Assembly: GCA_011524395.1 (NCBI GenBank)
Contig: WTKN01000295.1
Location: 18,721-68,543 of the forward strand
Direction of reading: 5' to 3'
Length of the DNA stretch: 49,823 nt
Source of the DNA: Moorena sp. SS36440bin_2
GTDB taxonomy: Bacteria > Cyanobacteriota > Cyanobacteriia > Cyanobacteriales > Coleofasciculaceae
Part shown: in pieces, positions 7,731 to 16,598 of the stretch
How the letters are laid out: each line of letters begins with the position of its first letter
How positions within the stretch are numbered: position 1 is the stretch's first letter
The notes under the pieces: model-generated
Databases searched by the model: none
What the model saw: the letters and a program-made list of their open reading frames with translations, nothing else
What the model was told of the DNA's origin: nothing
Translations under genes and position numbers: made by a program

Positions 7731-8588
7731 TCAACTTTCATTGCTAGTCCCTAAACTTTCCCGAGTATGACTTCGAGTATAGGGATTCCAGGTGTCTAGA
7801 TCCTTAAATGGTTGATTCAAAAGCATCGAACGGGTAGCTTCACTGATGCCTTGAGCCATGGTAAAGTCAGCCCCAGCAATATTTTGTACATGGTTTAAAT
7901 CTGCTCCAGTCAGGTCTGCCCCTCGCAAATCCGCTCCCTCCAGCTCCACGCCACTCATACGGGCATTGCGCAAGCAAGCCCCGGTCAGCAAAGCCTTCCG
8001 TAAGTTGGATCCACTCAAGGCAGCATCCTGCAAATTAGCACCGGTTAAATCCGCTCCGCTGAGATAGCCTCCTATTACTCTAATGCCTTGCAAGTCAACT
8101 CCCCTGAGATTAGCAGTATTGAGAAAAGCACCATTGAGATTAGCACCAGGTCCAACAGCACCAGAACTTTTGTAGCGAAATCCTTCTGGCCAATTGGTTT
8201 CCCGGTCATACAGGGCTACTTGTAGGTTGGTTTCATTCAAGTTAGCCATGGTCAAATTAGCCTTCCTTAAATCTGCCCGGTTTACATAAGCCCCTTCCAA
8301 ATCAGCGCCAGTCAGGTCAGCGCCAGTGAGATCAGCTCCTCTGAGATCGGCTCCCCTGAGATTCGCTTCCCGCAAAATTGCCTGACTAAGATTAGCGCCA
8401 GTGAGGGTAGCTTGGCTCAAATTAGCTTTCTGTAGGTTAGCACCACTGAGGTTAACCTGGTATAAGTCTCTCTGACTCCAATCGATGCCCTCAAGATTAG
8501 CATCAGAGATATAGTCTCCGGCTTGGAACCGTTTTAAGATATCCATAGCTTGGTTGTTAGTGCGATCGCTTAACCGAGTTTGACTCAT
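7731..8588 (-). CDS. Pentapeptide-repeat protein
   Basis: 285 aa. Residues about 30-255 consist of A(D/N)LxX pentapeptide repeats (ANLRGADLRGADLTGADLTG, then GADLRGADLTGADLNH), which fold as a right-handed quadrilateral beta-helix. A break of about 25 residues near residue 125 (YDRETNWPEGFRYKSSG) separates two repeat blocks. The N-terminus (residues 1-25) is a short non-repeat cap ending in DILKRFQAGDY, a common cap of cyanobacterial members. No signal peptide or transmembrane segment is visible, so it is cytoplasmic. Divergent from the CpeS-like gene across a 188-bp region. Function unknown; a scaffold role in PBS assembly would be a guess from position only. Confidence 0.93.
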   Translation of the reverse strand: MSQTRLSDRTNNQAMDILKRFQAGDYISDANLEGIDWSQRDLYQVNLSGANLQKANLSQATLTGANLSQAILREANLRGADLRGADLTGADLTGADLEGAYVNRADLRKANLTMANLNETNLQVALYDRETNWPEGFRYKSSGAVGPGANLNGAFLNTANLRGVDLQGIRVIGGYLSGADLTGANLQDAALSGSNLRKALLTGACLRNARMSGVELEGADLRGADLTGADLNHVQNIAGADFTMAQGISEATRSMLLNQPFKDLDTWNPYTRSHTRESLGTSNES

Positions 8589-8776
8589 AGTGATTACTAA
8601 ACTCTACCTGGAACTGCCAAGGTTAGTCTACCGTTGTGCTGGCAACACAGGATGTTAAAAACCATTACCACCAGGGTAGGGAGTAGGCTAGAGACACCAA
8701 ATGATAGTACCCTAGCCTAAACTATATAGATTAATCATCTCTATCGATATACCACTATCTGGAGGTTTAAGCAAAA

Positions 8777-9370
8777 ATGCGACTCAAGCCACCCATGAGC
8801 ATGATGGACTTCTTTCGCAAAAGCGAGGGCAAGTGGTTTACTCAACGCACAGTTCATCACTTTGATAACGCTGCCGATGAATCCGGAGAATCCAATCTGA
8901 TTGTTCAAGTCATCGAAAAAGATAACCCTAAAGTCCAAAGCGTGTGTGAGCTCCAAAAGATTGACCCAAGCCAGGCGATGGGGGGAGCGAGCTTTATGTG
9001 GCAAATCAATTTAGATGACCGGGAACCAAGTTCAAAATATGCGGCAATTCTGATTGATGTTCCAGATGATGAAACTAAGCTTAGTGGCAAATTGATTCGA
9101 GACCAGGGCTATGTGGAAAGTATTCCGGTAGTGAGTCGCTATTGGTTTGGCAAAGACGGCATCCTCACCATTGATACCAATTACCAGAATAATCAGGGTC
9201 AAGAACGTTGTTGGTTTGTCACCGATGATTTTCGTGTCCGAGTCAGCACTGTGCGCATGATGAATGGCGTCAATCTCATGACCTATTGCTCTGAACGCCG
9301 GTGTGTTTCTAGGGAAATGCTAGAGCAAATGATTGAAACTAATCGCGCTAGAGCTATAGCGGCGCAATAA
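8777..9370 (+). CDS. CpcS/CpeS-family phycobiliprotein lyase
   Basis: 197 aa. Lipocalin-like CpeS family (pfam09367): FFRKSEGKWFTQRTVHHF at the N-terminus, the CELQKIDPSQAMGGASFMW strand, and the RDQGYVESIPVVSRYWFGKDG and TYCSERRCVSREM segments. These lyases ligate bilin to the Cys-82 position of phycobiliprotein subunits. GGAGG lies 11 nt before the ATG; a start at Met-7 or Met-9 would align better with many relatives. It is divergent from the pentapeptide-repeat gene and near the phycoerythrin linkers, so phycoerythrobilin is the likely bilin. The sequence is more diverged from cyanobacterial CpcS than the second copy at 15.9 kb, suggesting subunit specialisation (CpeS versus CpeU/CpcU-like). 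Confidence 0.93.
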   Translation: MRLKPPMSMMDFFRKSEGKWFTQRTVHHFDNAADESGESNLIVQVIEKDNPKVQSVCELQKIDPSQAMGGASFMWQINLDDREPSSKYAAILIDVPDDETKLSGKLIRDQGYVESIPVVSRYWFGKDGILTIDTNYQNNQGQERCWFVTDDFRVRVSTVRMMNGVNLMTYCSERRCVSREMLEQMIETNRARAIAAQ

Positions 9371-9569
9371 TAATTAAGTCATTGAAATAATAATTCAGAA
9401 ATGATTAGTACGATTATAAATAACCATTAGTTTATGACGCACGCCAATTTATCTTAAAAGTTACTAGACAATAAACTATTCAGACTCCTGAGTTATGAAT
9501 CTTAACTCCTAAATCTGAGCATACTTGCTCAGATCACTCCCAAGGTGAAGTATAGGAGGCTGAGTAAAC

Positions 9570-12500
9570 ATGAAAATAGTGCGATCGCTAGTAATTTTTG
9601 CTGGGATAACTCTGGGTGGATACTATGGGATTACTCATTCAGTAAATCCCGCTCTGGCTCAGATTGTTCCGGATAATACCTTGGGGGATAATCAAACTCT
9701 AGTTAAACCAAATGTAGAGGTTAAAGGACTTCCCGCTGACTTAATTGAAGGTGGAGCAACCAGAGGGGATAACCTATTCCATAGCTTTTCTGATTTTAAT
9801 GTTAGGGACTTGCAGCGGGTTTACTTTGCCAATCCCGCTGGCATCAATAATATTCTCAGCCGGGTAACCGGTAGTAACATCTCCAAGATCTTCGGCACCC
9901 TAGGAGTAGATGGTGCCGCGAACTTGTTTTTGCTCAATCCTAATGGCATTGTTTTTGGAGCCAATTCCCAATTAGATGTAGCCGGTTCGTTTGTTGGAAG
10001 TACCGCTAATAGTATAGTTTTTGGCAATGGCACCGAGTTTAGTGCTACCAATCCCGAAGAGCCGCCCCTTTTAACCATTAACATTACTCCCGGATTGCAG
10101 TATGGCCAGAATCCGCCTCAGCCCATCGTAAATGCTGGCAATTTAGCTGTGGGAGAGGGACAGAATGTCACCTTAGTCGGTGGGAGTGTGATTAGCAATG
10201 GGCAAATCCTAGCACCAGGGGGTGAGATTAATCTCGTAGCGGTTCCTCCTGAAACCTTAGTGCAGTTGGGGCAAGCTGGAGAGATTTTGACAGTATCCAC
10301 CCCAACGGTGCCATTAACACCATCCGATCCGGCCTCTGTCACTGAATTTTTGAGCAGTTTGAACCATGACACCGGCCTAACAGTTTCCAGTGACGGTCAG
10401 GTAATACTTACCGATTTCGGTACCCAAGTACCAGTTGCTCCAGGAACAGTGATTATCTCTGGTGACCTAAGTGCTGCCAATTTATCTCCAGGAAAAACTG
10501 GCGGCAAAGTAACAGTATTAGGCGATCAAGTTGGCTTGTTTGACAGTGCATCAATTGATGTTTCTGGAGACAGTAGTGGTGGAGATGCACTAATTGGTGG
10601 GGATTTCCAAGGTCAAGGACAGCTGCCATTGGCCACAGCTACCTATATCGCTCCTGACACCACCATCAAGGCTGATGCGGTTAGCACTGGTAATGGGGGT
10701 CTGATTATGATTTTGTCGAATCAATCTACTCGCGCTTATGGCACCTTAACCGCACGGGGGGGAGCGCAATCAGGCAATGGCGGTTTCATCGAGACATCCA
10801 GTTCCAATTTTCTGGATGTGGCTGGAGTCAGAGTCGATGCTAGTGCTCCAAATGGTTTAGCAGGAACGTGGTTGCTTGACCCGAGGAATGTTACTCTTGG
10901 GTTTGCCGATACATCCAATGGCAGCTTTGATAGTAATGGCAATATCTTCACTGCCACTGGGGATGATGCTGTGGTGAATATCCCAGATATTGAAGCTCAA
11001 CTCAATAGTGGCACTAATGTCACCATCACTACTGGAACCACCGGCACTGAGGAAGGAAATATCACTGCAGATGGCTTTGGCATTACCAAAACTACACCAG
11101 GGGAAGTTACTCTAAGTTTGCAAGCGGCCAATGATATTTCTCTGAAAAACTTTGATATTAAGGCAAACAGTGGTTTCCTGAATCTATTGCTGGAAGCGGA
11201 TAGTGACAACTCCGGTAGTGGTGATGTCGAATTAATGGATGGGAGCATTAATACTGGCGGAGGAGCAGTCACCATTACTGCGGCTGGTGCGATCGCATTG
11301 GAACGTATCGGGATTAATAGAAAAAACAACCGTAGCGATCAGGCACCACCAATTACGGTGATCAGTGGTGAATCGATATCCCTCAAAAGTGCTGGAATCA
11401 ATAGCCTCACCTCTGAGGATAATGGCAATGCTGGAAACGTTATCGTTAAAACCGGTACCCTTACCCTAGAAAAGGCGGGGATTGGTAGTACTACAAACGG
11501 TAAGGGGGATGCTGGCAATATCACTGTTACTGCTGCTGACTCAGTTGTGCTCACAAACAACAGTGGTATTAGTACGAACACTCAAGACAATAGCAGTGGG
11601 CATGCTGGAGAGATCACCATCACCACCGGTTCTGTATTATTGGAAGGCAAGGAAAATGGTTTTGGCAGCAATACTCAAGACAATAGCAGTGGGCATGCTG
11701 GAATAATAACAATTACTGCTGACTCACTTGTGTTCAGAGGAGGCAGTGGTATTGGTACCAACACTCAAGACAATAGCAGTGGGCATGCTGGAGAGATCAC
11801 CATCACCGCTGGTTCTGTATTGTTTGAAGGCCAGGATAGTGGTATTGGCAGCGATACTAAAGACAATAGCAGTGGGGATGCTGGAATAATAACAATTACT
11901 GCTGACTCACTTGTGCTCAGAGACAAAAGTGGTATTGGTACCAACACTAGACATAACAGTACTGGGGATGCTGGAATAATCACAATCACCGCCGGTTCTG
12001 TATTGTTGGAAGGTCAGGGCAATGGTATTGGCAGCGAGACTCAAAACAATAGCAGTGGGGATGCTGGAATAATCACAATTAATGCTGACTCACTTGTGCT
12101 CAGAGACGTCAGTACTATTGGTACCAGAACGATTAATGACAGTACTGGGCATGCTGGAATCATAAAAATTACTGCTGACTCCATTTCCCTAGAAAACAAT
12201 AGTGCTATTCTAAGTACTACCGAAACTACTGGCGAAATAGGAAAAATAACACTCAATGCCAACTCCATTTCCCTCTCAGACAGCAGAATTACTACAGCTG
12301 TAGAGGAAACAGCAGTTGTTGACTCTCAAGAAGACCAAGACCCTAACATCATCATTCGGGCAAGCTCGCTGTCCTTAACCAATAACGCTCAAGTGACAGC
12401 TAGTAGTTCGGGAAAAGGAGATGCTGGTAACATCTCGGTAGAGGCTGATCAGTCAGTTTCGCTATCTAATAGCTCTATCGCTACCGCTGTAAATGAAGGT

Positions 12501-13352
12501 GCAGAGGGAAAAGGGGGTGATATCGAAATTCAGTCAGGCTCAATCACTCTTGAAGATCAAGCCAACATCTCTACTGAAACCGTTAGCGGAAATGGTGGCA
12601 ATATTACTCTGACCCTACAGGATTTATTAAAATTGCGCAACGGTAGTCAAATCAGTACTAGCGCCGGTACCGAAGATAAACCTGGGAATGGTGGGGATAT
12701 CACCATTACTGCTGATTTAATTCTTGCCTTCCTGGAAGAAGATAGCGACATCACCGCTAATGCCTTTAATGGCATAGGCGGTAATATTACACTTACCGCT
12801 CAAGGCATCTTTGGGTTTAACTTTCCGGATCAACTAACTGACTTGAGTGATATCATAGCCAGTTCTGAGCGTGGTGTAGATGGTGACATACAAATCAACA
12901 TCCTTGGGGTTAATCCATCTCAAGGTTTAGTAGAACTCCCCACTACTGTAGTTGACGCCTCTACACTGATTGCGGCTAGGTGTGGTGACAATGTCAAAGT
13001 GGCATCGGATGATTCAAAAGGGGATGAATTCATTATTACTGGACGGGGTGGCTTGCCTCCGAGTCCCCTTGACCCGATCATCAGCCAGACCGTTATAGCA
13101 GATTGGGTAACCTTAGATAACTCGGCCACAACAAATTATCAGAGTCAACAAACTCCTGTAACTCCTGGTGCTAGGGAGGAGTCGGCTCCGAAGCGTCCAA
13201 GGCGGCGGATTGTGGAAGCTCAGGGTTGGCTGATTGGCCCTGATGGTACTGTTATTCTCACCGCTTTCCCTACCACCCCCGAGATCTGGGCTAATTCTTC
13301 CCTCAAATCCCCCTCTTGTGAGGATCTCAAGAGAATTAGTCATGGTTCCTAG
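9570..13352 (+). CDS. Two-partner-secretion filamentous haemagglutinin-type adhesin
   Basis: 1260 aa. Signal peptide about 1-31 (hydrophobic VIFAGITLGGYYG, cleavage after ALA). TPS domain about 35-160 (FHSFSDFNV, VYFANPAGINNILSRVTG, NLFLLNPNGIVFGANSQLDV), the part recognised by an outer-membrane TpsB transporter. The rest is beta-helix-forming repeats. Residues about 665-900 hold near-identical 30/31-residue units (NTQDNSSGHAG(E/I)ITIT). The C-terminus (AQGWLIGPDGTVILTA) is typical of cyanobacterial secreted members. Strong Shine-Dalgarno AGGAGG 12 nt upstream. No TpsB partner is encoded nearby. It is probably a surface or exported adhesin unrelated to the PBS genes around it. Confidence 0.93.
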   Translation: MKIVRSLVIFAGITLGGYYGITHSVNPALAQIVPDNTLGDNQTLVKPNVEVKGLPADLIEGGATRGDNLFHSFSDFNVRDLQRVYFANPAGINNILSRVTGSNISKIFGTLGVDGAANLFLLNPNGIVFGANSQLDVAGSFVGSTANSIVFGNGTEFSATNPEEPPLLTINITPGLQYGQNPPQPIVNAGNLAVGEGQNVTLVGGSVISNGQILAPGGEINLVAVPPETLVQLGQAGEILTVSTPTVPLTPSDPASVTEFLSSLNHDTGLTVSSDGQVILTDFGTQVPVAPGTVIISGDLSAANLSPGKTGGKVTVLGDQVGLFDSASIDVSGDSSGGDALIGGDFQGQGQLPLATATYIAPDTTIKADAVSTGNGGLIMILSNQSTRAYGTLTARGGAQSGNGGFIETSSSNFLDVAGVRVDASAPNGLAGTWLLDPRNVTLGFADTSNGSFDSNGNIFTATGDDAVVNIPDIEAQLNSGTNVTITTGTTGTEEGNITADGFGITKTTPGEVTLSLQAANDISLKNFDIKANSGFLNLLLEADSDNSGSGDVELMDGSINTGGGAVTITAAGAIALERIGINRKNNRSDQAPPITVISGESISLKSAGINSLTSEDNGNAGNVIVKTGTLTLEKAGIGSTTNGKGDAGNITVTAADSVVLTNNSGISTNTQDNSSGHAGEITITTGSVLLEGKENGFGSNTQDNSSGHAGIITITADSLVFRGGSGIGTNTQDNSSGHAGEITITAGSVLFEGQDSGIGSDTKDNSSGDAGIITITADSLVLRDKSGIGTNTRHNSTGDAGIITITAGSVLLEGQGNGIGSETQNNSSGDAGIITINADSLVLRDVSTIGTRTINDSTGHAGIIKITADSISLENNSAILSTTETTGEIGKITLNANSISLSDSRITTAVEETAVVDSQEDQDPNIIIRASSLSLTNNAQVTASSSGKGDAGNISVEADQSVSLSNSSIATAVNEGAEGKGGDIEIQSGSITLEDQANISTETVSGNGGNITLTLQDLLKLRNGSQISTSAGTEDKPGNGGDITITADLILAFLEEDSDITANAFNGIGGNITLTAQGIFGFNFPDQLTDLSDIIASSERGVDGDIQINILGVNPSQGLVELPTTVVDASTLIAARCGDNVKVASDDSKGDEFIITGRGGLPPSPLDPIISQTVIADWVTLDNSATTNYQSQQTPVTPGAREESAPKRPRRRIVEAQGWLIGPDGTVILTAFPTTPEIWANSSLKSPSCEDLKRISHGS
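11550..12240 (+). repeat. Higher-order tandem repeat inside adhesin gene
   Basis: A block around CTCAAGACAATAGCAGTGGG recurs at 11581, 11674, 11764, 11857, 11947, 12040 and 12130, with spacing alternating exactly 93 and 90 bp. Each 183-bp pair encodes one 31-aa unit with GSVL(L/F)EG and one 30-aa unit with DSLV(L/F)R. The low divergence between units at the nucleotide level points to recent amplification by pairs. Confidence 0.92.
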
Positions 13353-13937
13353 AGATTAATCCTGTGGTGGGCAGTGGATAGCTTGGCCTTTGGCCAGCTT
13401 TATCAATCGATCTGAAGCACTGCCCACCCTACATCTGTGGTGTGCTATTAGCCCGACTAGCTCAGTGGGTTGGTTGTTCGATTTTGCCTAAGTGCTGATT
13501 GGCCTGAAACGAAGGATAATCGCAAGTGAGGTAAAAATCGATCAACCCTAATCCTATCATGTGTGCTACAATTCGGAGGAAGCTTAAGGTGAGCACTATG
13601 GGAGCTAGTTCCTAGTCTATATTCAAGATTGTTAATTCAAGATTGTTGATTCAAGTGATTAACAGCCAAGGGGTCTTGGTAAGTATTCCTTGACTATCTA
13701 ATTTCCTAATTATATCAGTGTTGCTACTTAAGTCGAAATTTCTAAGATATACTATCATAGTGGTAGTAGCGCAGCAAAGGCTGAATCACTACGATGGCTA
13801 TTAGCAGTGTGAGATCAGCAGCGAAGGTTTAGATTATAGGCGTTCCCATGCCAGTGGAGATTCTTCCAATGTGGGTACGACTCAGGCACCCCTTAAAACA
13901 AGTCAAGCAAAGTGAAACCTTCGCAGCTAATTAAGAG
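13353..13937. repeat. Gene-free stretch with palindromic repeat and 14-bp direct repeats
   Basis: Just after the adhesin stop lies an inverted repeat: GGTGGGCAGT at 13366-13375 and ACTGCCCACC at 13419-13428. It could act as a terminator-like hairpin. The same arms occur in a related element at about 42562-42645. At 13621-13655 a 14-bp unit starting ATTCAAGATTGTT is repeated about 2.5 times. No gene was found in the rest, down to the end of nblA. Confidence 0.7.
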
Positions 13938-14105
13938 TTAAGCGTTTTTGAGTAGATGGCGGAATAGGTTCTCTTTAACCATCATTTGACGCAAAACTTC
14001 CAAGAGATAGGACTGAGCCTCCTCCTGGCTCAAGAGCTTGACTTGGTCTTGGTAGATTTTCATCTGGAACTGTTGCTCCAAACTTAGCTTTCCAGGCGTT
14101 TCCAT
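13938..14105 (-). CDS. nblA: Phycobilisome degradation adaptor NblA
   Basis: 55 aa starting at the ATG at 14103-14105, supported by AGGAG 7 nt upstream. The sequence has the NblA signature: KLSLEQQFQMKIYQDQV, LSQEEAQSYLLEVLRQMM and VKENLFRHLLK, a helix-turn-helix hairpin with conserved Met-Met-Val-x-Glu-Asn. Length matches the family (about 55-65 aa). A longer frame exists upstream (to 14315) but runs through the promoter and lacks NblA character. NblA dimers bind phycobiliprotein subunits and bring them to Clp protease under nitrogen or sulfur starvation. Its presence among linker and lyase genes puts assembly and turnover in one island. Confidence 0.9.
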   Translation of the reverse strand: METPGKLSLEQQFQMKIYQDQVKLLSQEEAQSYLLEVLRQMMVKENLFRHLLKNA

Positions 14106-14240
14106 AGGTTTACTCCTAAGCTTACATACGTTGATTAGGGCAGGCGGACGAATGTTCCGACTGCTCTTTTTTTTGCCTTTTTGGCCGTTGTTAACCAATG
14201 TAGCACACCTATATAATAACGTCGATTCTGTCAAGCAATA
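14106..14240 (-). promoter_or_regulatory. nblA upstream region with consensus -35
   Basis: On the minus strand a perfect TTGACA (plus 14229-14234) is followed by an AT-rich stretch containing TATTATATA 10-18 nt downstream. The spacing to the best -10 is shorter than ideal (13-15 nt), which would suit an activated or starvation-responsive promoter. The leader to the nblA ATG would be about 100 nt. Confidence 0.4.
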
Positions 14241-14567
14241 AGTAATCAAAGATACAATCTGTAACAAAAATCCGTAAAGCCATGATTTGCCCTTGTGCCT
14301 GTATGTCTGAGGCACTTAGATCAAGTCCGATTAAATACTGATAATAAATAATAGTGATGGGGAGATAGGAAGATTTTGATTAAGAGTAATTATTCGGAGA
14401 TCATATTACGCCAAACCAGAGGCTAAACCCACCTATAAACCCACCTATATAGTGGTACAATCCCGTTTAGCATCAGTATATGTAGCGTAGCAGCGGAAAT
14501 CCTGATGGATTGGCCATGGATCCCTTGTTTGGAAAAATCTGAGGAATATGCAAAAATTCAAGCTTAA
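14241..14567. other. Gene-free stretch between nblA promoter and tnpB element
   Basis: No gene seen. A 12-bp unit AAACCCACCTAT is directly repeated twice at 14425-14448. AT-rich otherwise. Confidence 0.5.
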
Positions 14568-14582
14568 TTGACACTCCTCTGC

Positions 14583-15797
14583 CTAAAGGCGAGAGGATTC
14601 TTGCTTCAATGGGATTCCAACGAATTTACCCTCAGCAAGCATCTTCACCGTATGCCCTACGGCTGTTAATCCTCTAATTGCCACTACCTGAGCTGCTGCT
14701 ATATCTCTATCCGTTGTATAGCCACAGGCAGAGCAAATGTGAGTACGTTGTGAAAGCTCTTTCTTGCCCGTTTGTGTCAAACAATTAGGACAAATCTGGC
14801 TGGTTTTACGTGCATCTACTTTCTGGAAATACACCCCACGCTTAAAACAAGTTTGTGCCAAGATCTCGAAAAATTGGCCAAACCCAGCATCTAAGCAGTG
14901 TTTCCCTAATATTCCACGGGATAGCCCCACCAGATTCAAATCTTCTACAAATATCATCCCTGCATGATCGCACAGATGATGGGAAAGCTTCCTGTGCCAA
15001 TCTTTACGGCAATTGGCTACATACTCGTGTAGTTTTGCTACCTTTTTTTTTGCGCGCCTCCAATTGTTCGAGCCTATAGGTTTCCTGGAAACACGCTTTT
15101 GCAGTAATTTCAGCTTGCGTTCGGCATCACCCAGGAACCTCGGACCCTTGATTAAAAGACCACTAGAAGTAGCAATAAAACTAGTTAATCCTACATCAAT
15201 TCCTACTGCTTCACCATGGGGTATTGGTTGAGGTAAATCAACATTCCATTGAATGGTTAGCATGACGTACCAACCGGAAACCCGTTTGACTATACGACCT
15301 TGCTTGATTTGAGCATCATTAGGAATTTCTCGTGACTGACGGAATTTTACCCAACCAATTACAGGCAATTTCACTAACCCATGTTCTAATCTTTTTCCTT
15401 TCATTTGAGGAAAAACAAAAGACCTCATTCTGCCTTTTTTCTTGAACCGGGGGAATCCAGCGTTACGCTCCCACATGTTGGTGAAAGCTGTTTCAACTCT
15501 TTTTAAAGTTTGCTGCAACACTTGAGATTGGATCTTCTTGAGTTCCAGGTGCTGTTTTTTGGCAGCCGTCAAAGATTTACACTGACTTGCATAGGTAGGA
15601 CGCGGTGTGTCAGCAGGAATGATGTAGCAACTATGGAGGCTGCAAGCATTAATCTGACAACTACGAGATTTGTACCAATCTTTCCTTTCTGCTAAAGCGT
15701 AGTTGTATACCAAGCGAGTTATCTCAAGCCACTCATCAAAGATTTTTGATTGTTGTTTGGTAGGTTTAAGCTTGAACTCGTAGGTGAGATTAAACAT
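14583..15797 (-). CDS. tnpB: TnpB RNA-guided endonuclease of IS605-type element
   Basis: 404 aa from the ATG at 15795-15797, which has a strong Shine-Dalgarno (GGAGG, 8 nt spacing); an upstream-extended frame exists but has no such signal. N-terminal helix-turn-helix-like region (FKLKPTKQQSKIFDEWLE), then OB/REC-like part, RuvC-I GIDVGLTSF (Asp about 201), RuvC-II VEDLNLVGLS (Glu about 285), four-Cys zinc finger (CPNC ... CSAC) and RuvC-III TDRDIAAA (Asp about 364). All catalytic residues are present, so it looks active. TnpB is guided by a right-end-derived RNA (omega RNA/reRNA) and cuts DNA to favour element retention. The 3' end of the gene overlaps the right-end hairpin. Confidence 0.93.
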   Translation of the reverse strand: MFNLTYEFKLKPTKQQSKIFDEWLEITRLVYNYALAERKDWYKSRSCQINACSLHSCYIIPADTPRPTYASQCKSLTAAKKQHLELKKIQSQVLQQTLKRVETAFTNMWERNAGFPRFKKKGRMRSFVFPQMKGKRLEHGLVKLPVIGWVKFRQSREIPNDAQIKQGRIVKRVSGWYVMLTIQWNVDLPQPIPHGEAVGIDVGLTSFIATSSGLLIKGPRFLGDAERKLKLLQKRVSRKPIGSNNWRRAKKKVAKLHEYVANCRKDWHRKLSHHLCDHAGMIFVEDLNLVGLSRGILGKHCLDAGFGQFFEILAQTCFKRGVYFQKVDARKTSQICPNCLTQTGKKELSQRTHICSACGYTTDRDIAAAQVVAIRGLTAVGHTVKMLAEGKFVGIPLKQESSRL

Positions 15798-15819
15798 TTG
15801 CTTTTCCTCCTTGGGTTCT

Positions 15820-15848
15820 ATAATAGCGATTTTCTTATCTACCGTCAA
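15820..15848 (-). promoter_or_regulatory. Consensus promoter for tnpB
   Basis: On the minus strand, TTGACG (plus 15843-15848), a 17-bp spacer, then TATTAT (plus 15820-15825), 23 bp before the tnpB start codon. A close sigma-70-type match with ideal spacing. Confidence 0.7.
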
Positions 15849-15947
15849 TACGAAAGATAAGAAAAGCCGTCGAACGAAGGACGGGGCTTTAAACCCAAAA
15901 TTTTTGGTAAAATTTGAACAAAAACTCGGTAAACCAAATACCCTAAT

Positions 15948-16598
15948 ATGGATCCAATTATTGATGCGATGAAATTTTTCCAGCTCAGTGCTGGCCACTG
16001 GCGATCGCAACGCACAACCCACCACCTAGCCTTCCGACAAGCAGAGAAGGGAGAGTTGGACATCAAGGTAGCTACCTTAGAGGCTAATCATCCCCAAGTC
16101 ATTGAGCTGTGTGAGCTTCATAAGATTAACCCGAGCTTGGCAGCAGGTGGAGCTTTGGTCAGTTGGCAGGGCACAATGGCTTGGGATCAGAGTGATGACG
16201 GTCACAAAGACTCGACGGTGATGGTGGTGGTTCCAGATGCCGACTCTCCTAGACATGGTAAGTTATTGCGGGAAAAAGGTTACGCTGAAACCATGCCAGT
16301 AGCTGGTCTTTATCAGATGGATGCTCAAGATGGGCTAGTGCTGATTACTGAATATGAAACCATGAGTGCTCATGAGCGTTTCTCGTTTATCACTCCATCT
16401 CGGCGGATGCGGACCAGTATAGTCAAACGTTTTGGTGGATTTAGCAGCGCATCATTTTGTATCGAAACCCGCATTGACTCTAATCTAGATAATGGTGCTA
16501 GTGCTGGCGCTAATACTGGGGCTAATATTGGCGTGACATCTCAACAACAACAAAATGTCTTGGCACCGGAAGAGTATTATTCAATCTTGGGCTGGTGA
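15948..16598 (+). CDS. CpcS/CpeS-family phycobiliprotein lyase
   Basis: 216 aa. Close to the classic CpcS/CpeS pattern: FFQLSAGHWRSQRTTHHLAF, then CELHKINPSLAAGGALVSW, the LLREKGYAETMPVAGLY segment, LITEYETMSAHERF and RTSIVKRFGGFSSASFCIETR. It is a ten-stranded beta-barrel lyase for Cys-82-type sites on phycobiliproteins. Met-8 (MKFFQLSAG) is an alternative start that fits the family N-terminus. The last 40 residues (Asn/Ala/Gly-rich, AGANTGANIGVTSQQQQN) are low-complexity and unusual. The 3' end overlaps the next gene by 44 bp. A tnpB element lies immediately upstream, so its native promoter may have been displaced. Confidence 0.95.
   Translation: MDPIIDAMKFFQLSAGHWRSQRTTHHLAFRQAEKGELDIKVATLEANHPQVIELCELHKINPSLAAGGALVSWQGTMAWDQSDDGHKDSTVMVVVPDADSPRHGKLLREKGYAETMPVAGLYQMDAQDGLVLITEYETMSAHERFSFITPSRRMRTSIVKRFGGFSSASFCIETRIDSNLDNGASAGANTGANIGVTSQQQQNVLAPEEYYSILGW

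Larger units (their letters stand above)
14568..15905 (-). mobile_element. tnpB-only IS200/IS605-superfamily element (approximate ends)
   Basis: The right end is marked by the hairpin at 14576-14596 (CCTCTGCC/GGCGAGAGG), followed on the minus strand by GAGTGTCAA, reading through the end of tnpB. The left end has an imperfect hairpin at 15863-15890 (AAAGCC...GGCTTT) upstream of the tnpB promoter. No tnpA transposase is present, so it can only move with help in trans. Exact boundaries cannot be fixed without an empty site. The left end is only about 50 bp from the start of the next lyase gene. Confidence 0.7.

Noticed and set aside
9821-13343. Several open frames antisense to the adhesin gene
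   Set aside because: They are shadows of the biased codon use in the repeat-rich adhesin and have no ribosome binding sites or recognisable domains.
13448-13495. TAGCTCAGTGGGTTGG, similar to a tRNA D-arm
   Set aside because: No anticodon stem, no T-arm motif and no matching acceptor arm follow; chance or a very old fragment.
14106-14315. N-terminal extension of the nblA frame giving a 125-aa protein
   Set aside because: It crosses the -35/-10 and ribosome binding site; the 55-aa form has the right length and a proper Shine-Dalgarno.
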